DNA of 39,946 nucleotides from Streptomyces mesophilus (GCF_011044995.1 NZ_JAAKZW010000046.1:1-39946); one strand, 5' to 3'; positions 31,290 to 39,946 are shown, counted from the first letter of the stretch. Program-made: numbers and translations. The notes: generated by a model from the letters alone, not told the origin.

Positions 31290-31606
31290 GGGTCCCGTAG
31301 CTCCTTTGCTCTCTCCTGATGCCCAATTGCCCTCGCTTTGCAGGAGAGTTGCAGAGAACTGTCGTCTTGACCACAGCCCGGACGGAACTTCAGCTTCCCG
31401 GCACTGCGAGACCCCGTCAGACGGACGCAAAAACCTTATGCATCGCCGCAACTGATCGTCAGGGATGCGACATTCTGCGACCAGACCTCTTGTGGGTCGC
31501 GGTCGCCCGCCCTAGCCTCACCTTCGCCCAGCGTCTTGCGCCCGGTACCTGATGCTTCGTCGAGCTCAGCCACACCGCGGCCGCCGCAGAGAAACGAGTC
31601 GCTCCG
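31290..31606. promoter_or_regulatory. Divergent promoter region of the two glucanase genes
   Basis: This 317-bp spacer between divergent glucanase genes holds two arms CTCTCCTG (31311-31318) and CAGGAGAG (31341-31348), an 8-bp inverted repeat with a 22-nt spacer just upstream of the ribosome site for the large glucanase. It also holds two copies of TGCGAC at 31466-31471 and 31476-31481, one helical turn apart. No gene is seen. The symmetric elements suggest joint control of both genes. Confidence 0.45.
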
Positions 31607-33649
31607 ATGCCGCTGACCATCCGCCGTACCCGTAGAGGAAGACCCGGGGCAGTGAGCGTCCTCACCGTCCTGGTCCTGGCCACCTCGGGCCTCACGGCCG
31701 CCTCATCCGCGGCCGAACCGCCCACCGCCGCCGACCCGACTCCCGTGACCCGCGCGGGACTTGACCCCGCTCTCACCAGCGGCCGCGGCGCGGACGTCCG
31801 TTTCCAGGAGCAGGAGGCGGAGAACGCCGTCACCGACGGCGAGCGGATCGGCCCGGACCGCACGGCGTACACGCTGCCCGCCGAGGCCTCGGGCCGCAGC
31901 GCCGTGAAGCTCGCGCGCGGCGAGTACGTCGAGTTCACCCTCCCCAAGGCGGCCAACGCGATCACGGTCCGCTACAGCATTCCCGACGCACCCGGCGGCG
32001 GAGGCATCAAGGCGCCCCTCGACGTCACAGTCAACGGCACGTCACCCCGCACCATGACCCTGACCTCGGAGTACTCCTGGCTCTACAACCAGTACCCGTT
32101 CACCAACGACCCCGGCGCCGATCTCCTGCACCCCGACTGGTGGATCACCGAGTGCTCCTGCGTGCCCAGTGCCACCACGCCCGCGCCGGAGATCAAGAAG
32201 CCGTTCCGGCCGATGCACTTCTACGACGAGCAGCGGATGCGGCTGCCCAAGACCTACCGGGCCGGCGACAAGGTCCGGCTCACCGTCCCCGCCGACAGCT
32301 TGGCGGACTGGACGGTGATCGACCTGCTCGACTCCGAGGTGGTCGGCGCACCGCACGTACGGCTCAAGGCGGTCAACGCCCTGCTCCACGGCGCCGATCC
32401 CACCGGCCGGCGGGACTCCGCGCCCGCCCTGGACCGGGCGATAGCCCAGGCCAAGCGCCTCGATCTGCCCGTGTACGTGCCGCCGGGTACGTATCAGGTG
32501 AACCGGCACATCATCGTGGACGACGTCACGATCGAGGGCGCCGGCAACTGGTGGACCGTCTTCAAGGGCAAGCAGGTGAAGCTCGACAAGCCCGCACCTG
32601 ACGGGTCGCTCCACACCGGCGTCGGCTTCTACGGCCGCAGCGCCGCCGACGGCGGCAGCCGGGGCGTCCACCTGTCCGGGTTCGCCCTCGAGGGCGACGT
32701 ACGCGAGCGGATCGACACCGACCAGGTCAACGGCGTCGGCGGCGCGATGAGCGACTCCACCATCCGCGGACTGCACATCCGGCACACCAAGGTCGGCCTG
32801 TGGTTCGACGGACCCATGGACAACCTGCGCGTGAGCGACAGCATCGTCGTCGACCAGATCGCCGACGCGCTCAACTTCCACACCGGCGTGACCGACTCCA
32901 GCGTCTCCCACACCTTCGTCCGCAACACCGGTGACGACGGCCTCGCCATGTGGGCCGAGAAGACGGCGAACGCCCGCAACACCTTCCACCACAACACCGT
33001 GCAGTCGCCCGTCCTCGCCAACGGCATCGCCATCTACGGCGGTACGGACACCACCGTGTCCCACAACCTGGTCGCCGACCCCGTCCGCGAGGGCAGCGCT
33101 CTGCACGCCGGATCCCGTTTCGGTGCCGAACCCTTCGCCGGGAAGCTGTCGTTCACGAACAACACGACCGCCCGGGCCGGCACGTACGAACTCAACTGGA
33201 AGATCGGTCTCGGCGCGATCTGGCTCTACGCCCTCGACCGCGACGTCGACGCGGACATCCGCGTCACCGGCGACCACTATCTCGACTCCACCTACAACGC
33301 GATCATGCTGGTGAGCGAGTGGAGCGTGAAGGACAAGTACGCCATCCCGGTGGTCCACTTCAAGGATCTGCGGATCGACGGCACCGGCACCTCGGTGCTC
33401 AGCGCCCGGGTCAAAGGGTCGGCGACCTTCGAGAACGTGGACGCCCGCAACGTCGGCGCGGTCGGCGTCAACAACTGCGGCGCCTTCAACTTCCCGCCGA
33501 CCGGTTCGGAGTTCTCCCTCACCGACCGCGGCGGCAACGACGGAGGTACGGCGGCCGGGTCCTGGCTCGCGCCCTGGATGCTGCCCAACACCATCACCTG
33601 CGACGACCGTCCGCCGGTGGTGATACCGCCGGCGCCGGCGCCTTGGTGA
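31607..33649 (+). CDS. Second GH87-type secreted beta-helix glucanase
   Basis: The 680-aa protein has a signal peptide (GAVSVLTVLVLATSGLTAAS), a CBM6/35-like domain (VRFQEQEAENAVTDGERIGP) and a pectate-lyase-like beta-helix start (NALLHGADPTGRRDSAPALD). In the helix, ADALNFHTG precedes NTGDDGLAMW so that the first Asp lies 23 and 24 residues before the two Asp of GDD, the GH87 triad spacing. The ending PPVVIPPAPAPW is a Pro-rich tail. It lacks the FN3 and F5/8C modules of its divergent partner. The two may act together, the large one as an anchored depolymerase and this one as a smaller endo-acting enzyme; that is a guess. Confidence 0.82.
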   Translation: MPLTIRRTRRGRPGAVSVLTVLVLATSGLTAASSAAEPPTAADPTPVTRAGLDPALTSGRGADVRFQEQEAENAVTDGERIGPDRTAYTLPAEASGRSAVKLARGEYVEFTLPKAANAITVRYSIPDAPGGGGIKAPLDVTVNGTSPRTMTLTSEYSWLYNQYPFTNDPGADLLHPDWWITECSCVPSATTPAPEIKKPFRPMHFYDEQRMRLPKTYRAGDKVRLTVPADSLADWTVIDLLDSEVVGAPHVRLKAVNALLHGADPTGRRDSAPALDRAIAQAKRLDLPVYVPPGTYQVNRHIIVDDVTIEGAGNWWTVFKGKQVKLDKPAPDGSLHTGVGFYGRSAADGGSRGVHLSGFALEGDVRERIDTDQVNGVGGAMSDSTIRGLHIRHTKVGLWFDGPMDNLRVSDSIVVDQIADALNFHTGVTDSSVSHTFVRNTGDDGLAMWAEKTANARNTFHHNTVQSPVLANGIAIYGGTDTTVSHNLVADPVREGSALHAGSRFGAEPFAGKLSFTNNTTARAGTYELNWKIGLGAIWLYALDRDVDADIRVTGDHYLDSTYNAIMLVSEWSVKDKYAIPVVHFKDLRIDGTGTSVLSARVKGSATFENVDARNVGAVGVNNCGAFNFPPTGSEFSLTDRGGNDGGTAAGSWLAPWMLPNTITCDDRPPVVIPPAPAPW

Positions 33650-33668
33650 TCCGGCCAAGTCCCTGACC

Positions 33669-33714
33669 AGCGGCACCGGTACCTCCGCGCCTCGGCGGGA
33701 GTACTGGTGCCGCT
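33669..33714 (+). terminator. Long-stem terminator after the second glucanase gene
   Basis: A 14-bp stem (AGCGGCACCGGTAC / GTACTGGTGCCGCT, with one G-T pair) lies 19 nt past the stop at 33649 and is followed by a short T-containing stretch. Confidence 0.75.
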
Positions 33715-33801
33715 TCGTCGGCGGGGCGTGGACTTGACGCATTCACCCTGGCTGTAACCACATGCCCGTTCACTCGTTTGGCGGAGTGAAGGAAGTGTCA
33801 T

Positions 33802-35787
33802 GTGACAAGCCTCGGAAGGCGTACAGGTTCCGTGTCCAACTCCCCCCGCCGCACCCTCGTCGGCCGCCGTGGTACGCCCCCGGTCGTCCAGGCGGAAGCC
33901 CACCTGGTCGATCAGTACACCCGCCTGGTGAGCCTCGCTTACCTGACGCTGCCCGCCACCCTGACCCGGCACCGCCGCGTCCTGCTCGCCCACGGGATCG
34001 TGCAGCGCGCGCTCCCGCGCACCGGCGGTATGCGCGGTGCTCGCCGCGCGGAGGTCGTACCTGCGCAACGCACTGCCGGCGGCGAACACATCGCCGACCA
34101 TCTGCGTGAGCGAGTACTGCGTGCGGCACTGAACTGCGAGCGCCGCCCCCGTGGATGGCCCAAACGTCTGCCTCCACCACGCACCATGCTGAACCGGCTT
34201 CCGGCGGTGTGGGGCCTGCGCCTGTTTCCGCGAGCAGGCGGCGCCGAGGAACTCGCGCTCGGCAATACGCTGGCGCACGTCCCCGCCGCCACGCGGGCCG
34301 CCTTCGTGCTGCGGCACCTGGAGCGGCTGTCCGACAGCAAGGTCAACGAGCTCCTTGGAGCCGCGGGCGTACAGGAACCGCACCGAGCCCTGCGGGCCTC
34401 GCACCGCCTCGACGCCACAGCGGGCCCCACGGCCGAAACGCTCCTGCGCTCACAGGAGTTCGATGCCTGCTCGGTACAGACGCGGCCCACCGACCTGCTC
34501 CGACGCCGGCGGCGCTTCGCACTCCTGTGGGCCGTCACGGCGGCCGTGGCGGTCCTCGTCGTACTGGCGGCTTCGCTCGGCGGTGACGACGGGGAGCAGC
34601 CCACCATCGCGCTGCCCGCCGGAGCCGTCGGCCCCGATCAACTGGTGCGCGTGCCGGGCGAACTGTGGGCCGACACCTCACGTGTCGACTTCAGCGCCTG
34701 GCCGCCGCGCGGCGACCGGACCGACGACACGCAACTGCTCACCCGGGCCCTCGCCACGTGGGCCGCACCGCCGAAGACGGTCCGCGTCACCAAGAGCGTG
34801 GGGGCTACATCCCAACCACCTTCCAGTGAACCGCAGTTGCTGTTCGCCGGTGCGGTGCGCGAGCGCACGGTGGCCGTGTTCCACGACGGGCAGCGGCTGG
34901 TGCGCTACACGGAAAGCAGCGGCGCCGAGCCCGCGCTCGACTTCGCCCGCGCAGACGACGCCGATGTGACCACGGCGGCAGCGGTCGTCCTCGACCGCGG
35001 CCGCGCGGGTACGCGCTATCTCCTGGCGCCGTGGATCGTCGAGGCGGCCCACCGTGACCTGTTGCGCCCCGACGCTCCGGCCCGGCCGCTGGACTTCGGC
35101 AAGGACGGCATCACCGAGCCTGTGGCGAGCCCCTCCGCCAAGGGCCCCTGCGACGCCTGGCCCGTTCTCCAACTGCGCTCGTCCGACCTGATCGTCGAGA
35201 AGCACGCCTTCCTCGTCACCGATCTCGGCGGACTCACCCCCGCCCATCTCAGCTACACCCCGCTGCCCGGGCAGGGCGCCCCTGCCCGCCAACCGCGCGA
35301 GGCCACCAGCACGAACGCGCTGACCAGCTGGACCCGTACCGCATGCCGGCTGGGCGAGTTCCGTGACGACGGCGTACGAGCGGTCAACGTCTGGGACTTC
35401 GCCGAGCAGGAACTGCCGGACCGCGGCGGGCGGGCGGTGTGGTCCTGCACCCGGGCGACCACGTGGCGCGGGCCCGGCCACGTACTGCTGCAGTTCAAGG
35501 CGCAGGGCACGGACTCCGCTCCGCTGGTCGGGCGGGCCGATGCGACGGCCGCTTGCAGCCGGTTCGGACAGCACGTCCTGGCCAGCACGCAATGGGTCGC
35601 ACCTTCCGGCGGGCGCTATCTCCTCGCCGCGGGCAGCAGAGAGGTCGTCTCCCTCAAGGTCACCGGCGCCGTGGAGGCCGCCGTCCAAGGCCGGGCGCTC
35701 GCGCGCAAGATCTCCTCCCCCGACGCGCGCGTCAAGGTGCGCGCGCGGCTGTCCGACGGCTCAGGGCTCGACCCCATCGGTACGTAG
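33802..35787 (+). CDS. Membrane protein with sigma-factor-like cytoplasmic part
   Basis: The 661-aa protein starts at GTG 33802 (GGAAG upstream). Residues 35-73 (LVDQYTRLVSLAYLTLPATL ... HGIVQRALPR) recall the start of ECF sigma region 2, and residues 152-206 (ALGNTLAHVPAATRAAFVLR, HLERLSDSKVNELLGAAG) recall region 4 of the same family. An Arg-rich stretch leads to one membrane helix, about 239-260 (ALLWAVTAAVAVLVVLAASL). The rest is an extracytoplasmic domain of about 400 aa with several Cys (GPCDAWPV, TACRLGEF, VWSCTRATT, ATAACSRFG). The region 2 match is degenerate, so DNA or core binding is uncertain. It is probably a membrane-tethered regulator or scaffold with an outer sensing domain. 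No family name is certain. Confidence 0.7.
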   Translation: MTSLGRRTGSVSNSPRRTLVGRRGTPPVVQAEAHLVDQYTRLVSLAYLTLPATLTRHRRVLLAHGIVQRALPRTGGMRGARRAEVVPAQRTAGGEHIADHLRERVLRAALNCERRPRGWPKRLPPPRTMLNRLPAVWGLRLFPRAGGAEELALGNTLAHVPAATRAAFVLRHLERLSDSKVNELLGAAGVQEPHRALRASHRLDATAGPTAETLLRSQEFDACSVQTRPTDLLRRRRRFALLWAVTAAVAVLVVLAASLGGDDGEQPTIALPAGAVGPDQLVRVPGELWADTSRVDFSAWPPRGDRTDDTQLLTRALATWAAPPKTVRVTKSVGATSQPPSSEPQLLFAGAVRERTVAVFHDGQRLVRYTESSGAEPALDFARADDADVTTAAAVVLDRGRAGTRYLLAPWIVEAAHRDLLRPDAPARPLDFGKDGITEPVASPSAKGPCDAWPVLQLRSSDLIVEKHAFLVTDLGGLTPAHLSYTPLPGQGAPARQPREATSTNALTSWTRTACRLGEFRDDGVRAVNVWDFAEQELPDRGGRAVWSCTRATTWRGPGHVLLQFKAQGTDSAPLVGRADATAACSRFGQHVLASTQWVAPSGGRYLLAAGSREVVSLKVTGAVEAAVQGRALARKISSPDARVKVRARLSDGSGLDPIGT

Positions 35788-35905
35788 GACACAGCTCAAG
35801 TACGGGTATCCGGCGCGCTGATTGCGTACCCCTACTCAATGCGGACCCGGATTGCCCGGGTCCACAGGGGACTCCGAGGGTGGAGCCACTCGGAGAGGAG
35901 TCCCC

Positions 35906-37816
35906 ATGAGCATGACAGGATCGATCCGGCGAAGAGCGGCTGCCGTGGCCACCATGGCACTCGCGGCCGGTCTTCTCGCCACCCAGGCCCCGGCCCTGGC
36001 GTCCGCGCCGGCCGAAGAAGGCTCGATACGCAACCAGGGCGCCGCGAACGTGGTGCAGGACCGCTACTTCGTGGTCCTGAAGGACAGCGCCGCCCGCCAG
36101 TCGGGCGGGGTGCCCGCGCAGGCGCAGGGGCTGGCGAAGAAGTACGACGGCAAGGTCAAGTACACGTACACCGCGGCCCTCAACGGCTTCTCGGTGACCA
36201 TGAACGAGCAGCGGGCGAAGCGCCTTGCCGGCGACCCGAGCGTGGCCTACGTCGAGCCGGTGGGCTACGCGCACGCCGTGGGGGAACAGCCCAGCCCGCC
36301 GTCCTGGGGCCTGGACCGCGTGGACCAGGCGGATCTGCCACTGAACCAGAAGTACACCTATCCCGACCGGGGCGGTGAGGGTGCCACGGCGTATGTCCTG
36401 GACAGCGGTACTCGCCTGAGCCACCAGGACTTCAGCGGCCGGATCACCTCCGGCCCCGACTTCATCGACAACGACAGCAACGCCTCCGACTGCAACGGTC
36501 ACGGCACGCATGTCGCGGGCACGGTCGGCGGCACGAAGTACGGCGTGGCGAAGAAAGTGAAGCTCGTCCCCGTCCGAGTCCTCGACTGCCAGGGCAGCGG
36601 TGCCTGGGACGTCATCGTCAAGGGCATCGACTGGGTGACCCAGAACGGCGCCAAGCCGGGTGTGGTCAACATGAGCCTCGGCGGCGACGGCACGCAGTCC
36701 GCGGTGGAGAACGCGGTCAAGAACTCCATCGCCGCCGGTTTCACCTACGCCCTTGCGGCCGGCAACAGCGGCGCTGACGCCTGCGGTTTCACCCCGGCCC
36801 GTACTCCTGAGGCGATCACGGTCGGCAACAGCAACGACCAGGACGCCCGCTGGACCGGCAGCCCCGGCCCGAGCAACTACGGCTCCTGCCTGGACATCTG
36901 GGCGCCCGGTCGCAGCATCACCTCGGCGGGCCACTCCAGCGACACCGGCTCCGCCACCATGACAGGCACCTCGATGGCCTCCCCGCATGTCGCAGGTGCC
37001 GCAGCTCTGTATCTGGACGCCAACCCGTCCGCCACACCGCAACAGGTGCGCACCGCGCTCGTGAACAACGCCGGCAACAAGATCACCAACCCTGGTTCGG
37101 GTTCGCCCACCGGCCTGCTGTACACGGGATTCATCAACGGCGGTGAACCGCCCGTCGAGGACGACTTCTCCCTGGCCGCCGATCCGACGGCAGGCGCGGT
37201 CGACCCCGGCCAGTCCGCCACCACCACCCTGTCCACCAAGGTGACCAAGGGCGATGCCCAGAGCATCGACCTCACGGCCTCCGGGCTCCCCTCCGGTGCC
37301 ACGGCCACTTTCGACCCGGCCACGGTCACGGCGGGCAACTCCGCGAAGCTGACCATCGCCACCGGCGCGAGCACCCCGGCGGGCAGCTACCCGGTGACCG
37401 TCAAGGGCACCGGTACCGAGGCCTCCCACTCGGTGACGTACACCCTCACCGTCAACGGCGAGGATCCGGGCCCGGGCCGTACGTTCTCCGTGCGCGACTT
37501 CCGGATGATCCCGGACGCGGGCACGGTCTCCTCGGCGCTGACCTCCAGCGCGGGCGGAAACGCCCTCAACCCGGTCTCGGTGACCGTGGACATCTCGCAC
37601 CCGTGCGCCGAGGACCTGGCGCTGACCCTGGTGGCGCCGAACGGCAACCAGTACCGGATCAAGCAGGCCTCGTACGGGTCCTGCACCTGGTTCCCGGGCG
37701 GCACGTACACCGTCTCCGGAGTGTCCTCGCTCGCGGCCGGCACCTGGCAGCTCAAGGTCACCGACGCCTATGCGAACGACGTCGGCTGGCTGAACGGCTG
37801 GAGCATCACTCTCTGA
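35906..37816 (+). CDS. Secreted S8 subtilisin-like protease with P-domain
   Basis: The 636-aa preproenzyme begins at ATG 35906 behind GGAGAGGAG. Signal peptide to about residue 34 (ALASA); an I9-type inhibitory propeptide follows (NVVQDRYFVVLKDSAARQ). The catalytic domain has Asp166 (YVLDSGTRLSH), His199 (NGHGTHVAG) and Ser356 (MTGTSMASPHVAGAAALYL), with NMSLGG and AAGNSG for the oxyanion region. A Pro/Thr-type domain and a C-terminal proprotein-convertase P-domain follow (FSVRDFRMIPDAGTV, then ISHPCAEDLALTLVAPNGN). It is a secreted, autoprocessed endopeptidase. The long perfect hairpin after it would stop transcription. Confidence 0.93.
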   Translation: MSMTGSIRRRAAAVATMALAAGLLATQAPALASAPAEEGSIRNQGAANVVQDRYFVVLKDSAARQSGGVPAQAQGLAKKYDGKVKYTYTAALNGFSVTMNEQRAKRLAGDPSVAYVEPVGYAHAVGEQPSPPSWGLDRVDQADLPLNQKYTYPDRGGEGATAYVLDSGTRLSHQDFSGRITSGPDFIDNDSNASDCNGHGTHVAGTVGGTKYGVAKKVKLVPVRVLDCQGSGAWDVIVKGIDWVTQNGAKPGVVNMSLGGDGTQSAVENAVKNSIAAGFTYALAAGNSGADACGFTPARTPEAITVGNSNDQDARWTGSPGPSNYGSCLDIWAPGRSITSAGHSSDTGSATMTGTSMASPHVAGAAALYLDANPSATPQQVRTALVNNAGNKITNPGSGSPTGLLYTGFINGGEPPVEDDFSLAADPTAGAVDPGQSATTTLSTKVTKGDAQSIDLTASGLPSGATATFDPATVTAGNSAKLTIATGASTPAGSYPVTVKGTGTEASHSVTYTLTVNGEDPGPGRTFSVRDFRMIPDAGTVSSALTSSAGGNALNPVSVTVDISHPCAEDLALTLVAPNGNQYRIKQASYGSCTWFPGGTYTVSGVSSLAAGTWQLKVTDAYANDVGWLNGWSITL

Positions 37817-37860
37817 CCGGTCCCGCGTCCCGCAGCTGAACCGAGCCCTCCTCGCGGGAG

Positions 37861-37900
37861 CCCGCCGCCCTCACCGTGTCCGTGCGGTGAGGGCGGCGGG
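37861..37900. terminator. 15-bp perfect hairpin overlapping the LuxR stop codon
   Basis: Arms CCCGCCGCCCTCACC and GGTGAGGGCGGCGGG enclose a 10-nt loop, 44 nt beyond the protease stop. The structure includes the stop codon (37873-37871) and last coding bases of the opposing LuxR gene. It can terminate the protease transcript and possibly the LuxR one. Confidence 0.8.
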
Positions 37901-39946
37901 CAGTTCGGTACGGGAGGTCAGCGACAGCTTCCGCAGGGCCTTGGCGATGTGCTGCTCGACGGTGCGCGGGGACAGCACCAGCTCGGCCGCGATCTCGGCG
38001 TTGGTGCGGCCCTCCGAGGCGAGCAGGGCCACCTCCCGTTCCCTGGGCGAGAGTTGCGTACCGTACGCGGGCCGTCCCCGGCGCGGCGCCGGCGGGCCGG
38101 CCAGGCCATGGCGCCGCAGTGCCGCGCCGCAGCGCGCGGCGTCGCCGGCCGCACCCAGGGCGTCGAACTGCCGCTCGGCGGCCACCAGTTGATCGGGGGT
38201 CTGGTGGGCGTCGAGTGCGCAGCGGCCGGCCCGCTCCAGGGCCAGTGCCGCGTCGTAGGGCTGTGGGATGGCCGCGTACTGCTCGGCGGCCTGTGCGAAA
38301 CCGGTGCGTGCCTGTCCGGTACGGCCCGCGGACTGGTCGAGCAGCGCCCGGCACAGCTGCAGCGCGGCGGCGGCCAGCGGCGCGTCCCGGTCCTCGATGC
38401 CCTCGGCGAACCGGGCGATCGCGCGCTCGGCACCGGCCTGTTCACCGTCACGGGTCAGCAGCTCGACGTACGACGGAACAAGCTCCGCGCCCCACACCCA
38501 CACGCCCTTGGTGCGCAGCCGCCGCCAGGCCGCTTCCCCTGTACGGCGCGCCTGGGCCGACTCGCCGCGGTCGAGCAGGCCCCGCAGCAGCACTCCCCCG
38601 GCCGCGGTGATCACGGGCGCCGCTCCGTTGTCGGGGGCGCTCAGGCCCGCGGCGCGCAACTGCTGGTGGGCGGCGCTCCAGTCGCCGCGGGCCAGGGCGA
38701 GCTGCCCGGCCACCAGGTGCGCCTCGGGGCGGGCGGGTGAGAGCGGGTTGCGGGCGGCCAGCCCCGTGGCCCGGTTCTCCAGGTCGGACCAGTTGCCCCG
38801 GCCCCAGTCGATGCGCAGGGCGGTGCCCTTGGTGAGGTCCGCGTTGAACTCGGCGCCCACACGGGACGCGAGCTGCAGGGCATGACGGATGAAACGGTCG
38901 GCGTGGTCGTAGTGGCCGAGCCACGCGACACCGTCGGCGGCGTTGCACAGGCCGCGCAGCACCTCGATCCGGGTGACGCCGCCGAGCGCGTGCGCGGCGG
39001 CCAGTTCCCGGGCCAGCGCCCATACGCCCCGGTCGCCGACCTCGGCGGTGAGGGAGACGCGCCCGGCGAGCACGACCAGCCGCAGCGCGGGATCGCCCGA
39101 ACGGTCGGCGGCGGTCTGCGCCCGCTCCAGCCAGCGTTCGTTCTCCGCCACCGCGACCCCGGTGAGGAACGGCATGGCCAGGGCGACCATGGCGCGTACC
39201 GCCGGCTCCGGGCGGCCGCTCAACTCATCGACGGCGTGCGCCATTTCGGCGAGTCCCTGCTGCGGGCTCGCACCCTGGTTGACGATCAGGAGCGCCAGGT
39301 CGCGCCGCAGTTCTCCACGGACGCCGAGGGGCAACTGCTCGCTGTTGATGAGGCGTTCGAGGAGCGCGTGGGTGGTGTCGTCGAGTCCGGACAGATGGCC
39401 CGCGACCTGGGCGAGCTTGCGGGCGAGACGAACCTCGGTGGCTCCCGGCAGCCCGTCGGTCGCCAGGGCTTCCTGCAGCAGCTCGGCCGCCGACTGCGGG
39501 TCGGGAGTGCGTTGTTGTACGGCCCGGTCGGCGGCGGCTTCCGCGGTGCGCAGCCATGCCTTGGTACTGCCGGCGGCCCGATGGTGGCGGGCGACCCGGT
39601 CCAGCGGGACAGGCCGGGGCAGGCGGGCCAGCGCTTCGGCGGCGCGTCCGTGCAGCCTGCGGCGGACCGGACCGGGCAGCTGGTCGAGCACTGCCCGTGC
39701 GGCGAGCGGCGGATGGCAGTGGTAGGCGGCCTGCGGTGTCTCCGTGAGCAGGCGCCTGGCCAGGGCAGCGAGCAGGGCGTTCTGGGCGCGTGCGGCGGGC
39801 AGTCCCGCCACAGCGGCCAGCACCTTTTCGTCGGCGGGCTCCCCGAGCACGGCGGCGGCGTGGACCATCGCCTGGGCGTCCGGGTCCAGGCCGGAGCACC
39901 GGTCCAGGGTGAGCTGAGTGAGGCGGGGCGGGGCGCCGTCCGGGGC
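37871..39946 (-). CDS. LuxR-type transcription regulator, LAL class (N-terminus beyond window)
   Basis: The frame is open to the right window edge, so the N-terminal ATPase part is missing. The visible 691 aa begin with LTLDRCSGLDPDAQAMVHAA, typical of the region after the NB-ARC/AAA-like ATPase in LAL regulators. A long tetratricopeptide-like alpha-helical region follows (for example AARCGAALRRHGLAGPPAPR). The C-terminal LuxR helix-turn-helix is GTQLSPREREVALLASEGRT, then NAEIAAELVLSPRTVEQHIA and KALRKLSLTSR. LAL regulators act as ATP-dependent activators of secondary-metabolite and catabolic operons. The target here cannot be told; the neighbouring secreted protease and glucanases are possible clients. 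Confidence 0.9.
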   Translation of the reverse strand, partial: APDGAPPRLTQLTLDRCSGLDPDAQAMVHAAAVLGEPADEKVLAAVAGLPAARAQNALLAALARRLLTETPQAAYHCHPPLAARAVLDQLPGPVRRRLHGRAAEALARLPRPVPLDRVARHHRAAGSTKAWLRTAEAAADRAVQQRTPDPQSAAELLQEALATDGLPGATEVRLARKLAQVAGHLSGLDDTTHALLERLINSEQLPLGVRGELRRDLALLIVNQGASPQQGLAEMAHAVDELSGRPEPAVRAMVALAMPFLTGVAVAENERWLERAQTAADRSGDPALRLVVLAGRVSLTAEVGDRGVWALARELAAAHALGGVTRIEVLRGLCNAADGVAWLGHYDHADRFIRHALQLASRVGAEFNADLTKGTALRIDWGRGNWSDLENRATGLAARNPLSPARPEAHLVAGQLALARGDWSAAHQQLRAAGLSAPDNGAAPVITAAGGVLLRGLLDRGESAQARRTGEAAWRRLRTKGVWVWGAELVPSYVELLTRDGEQAGAERAIARFAEGIEDRDAPLAAAALQLCRALLDQSAGRTGQARTGFAQAAEQYAAIPQPYDAALALERAGRCALDAHQTPDQLVAAERQFDALGAAGDAARCGAALRRHGLAGPPAPRRGRPAYGTQLSPREREVALLASEGRTNAEIAAELVLSPRTVEQHIAKALRKLSLTSRTELPAALTARTR

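Noticed and set aside
32042..33742. 566-codon minus-strand frame over the second glucanase
   Set aside because: Antisense shadow; the plus-strand protein has a signal peptide and GH87 spacing.
35732..37600. 622-codon minus-strand frame over the S8 protease
   Set aside because: The protease on the other strand has the full catalytic triad; this frame has no domain.

Overview
The window is high-GC actinobacterial DNA, almost certainly a Streptomyces or close relative. Codons carry the usual G/C third positions. Secreted enzymes have long signal peptides and carbohydrate-binding modules. There is a SigB/SigF/SigG-type stress sigma factor, F420-type oxidoreductases, and families that are typical of streptomycetes (DUF5709, DUF4190, DUF2267, DUF6766). 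No rRNA, tRNA or CRISPR array was seen. Most of the window looks like chromosomal accessory or arm sequence rich in extracellular functions.

Region 1 (1-4.2 kb) holds metabolic and housekeeping-like genes: a partial DUF5709 protein, a 36-aa reading frame coupled to an MBL-fold hydrolase, an S66 (LD-carboxypeptidase/MccF-type) peptidase, an unknown protein and an F420-dependent LLM oxidoreductase.

Region 2 (4.27-10.03 kb, minus strand) is an RHS/YD-repeat locus. A 1128-aa secreted RHS protein ends in a 92-aa hydrophobic, Gly/Ala-rich tail. It is followed after 10 nt by a 40-aa single-pass membrane protein. Downstream lie two displaced, degenerate RHS tips with different tails. The first is followed with no gap by a 37-aa membrane protein and then by a 41-aa one. 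The second is followed by a frameshifted small membrane protein gene. The tips share an 86-bp repeat with the main gene. An IS5-family element (5379-6265) has inserted into the first displaced tip. This looks like a polymorphic-effector locus with spare cartridges, and the tiny membrane proteins are candidate immunity or accessory partners.

Region 3 (10.3-15 kb) has a TolB-like anchored propeller protein overlapping an MFS transporter gene, then a striking fusion of GH46 chitosanase, F5/8C (CBM32-like) domain and metallophosphoesterase.

Region 4 (15-19.6 kb) is redox-flavoured: a HemK2-type methyltransferase overlapping a CDGSH Fe-S protein, an inserted opposite-strand operon (lipoprotein, 27-aa membrane peptide, DUF6766), a haem-oxygenase-like iron enzyme overlapping a HAD phosphatase, and a flavin-reductase-like protein.

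Region 5 (19.6-24.1 kb) has a Tat-exported KstD-like FAD enzyme, a DUF4190 membrane protein, a 78-aa secreted protein, a cytosolic beta-trefoil protein resembling I66 protease inhibitors, an IS630-type remnant and a SnoaL-like protein. Region 6 (24.1-26.9 kb) has DUF2267, hemerythrin, an anti-sigma-type ATPase and the stress sigma factor with a GNNT-N15-GGGTAT promoter.

Region 7 (26.9-37.9 kb) contains two divergent GH87-type (alpha-1,3-glucanase/mycodextranase) secreted proteins, a membrane protein with a degenerate sigma-factor-like cytoplasmic part, and a secreted S8 protease with a P-domain. The window ends inside a LuxR-type regulator of the large ATPase (LAL) class. The chitosanase fusion, the glucanases and the protease together suggest lysis of fungal or other microbial cell walls. 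This is an inference from gene content.
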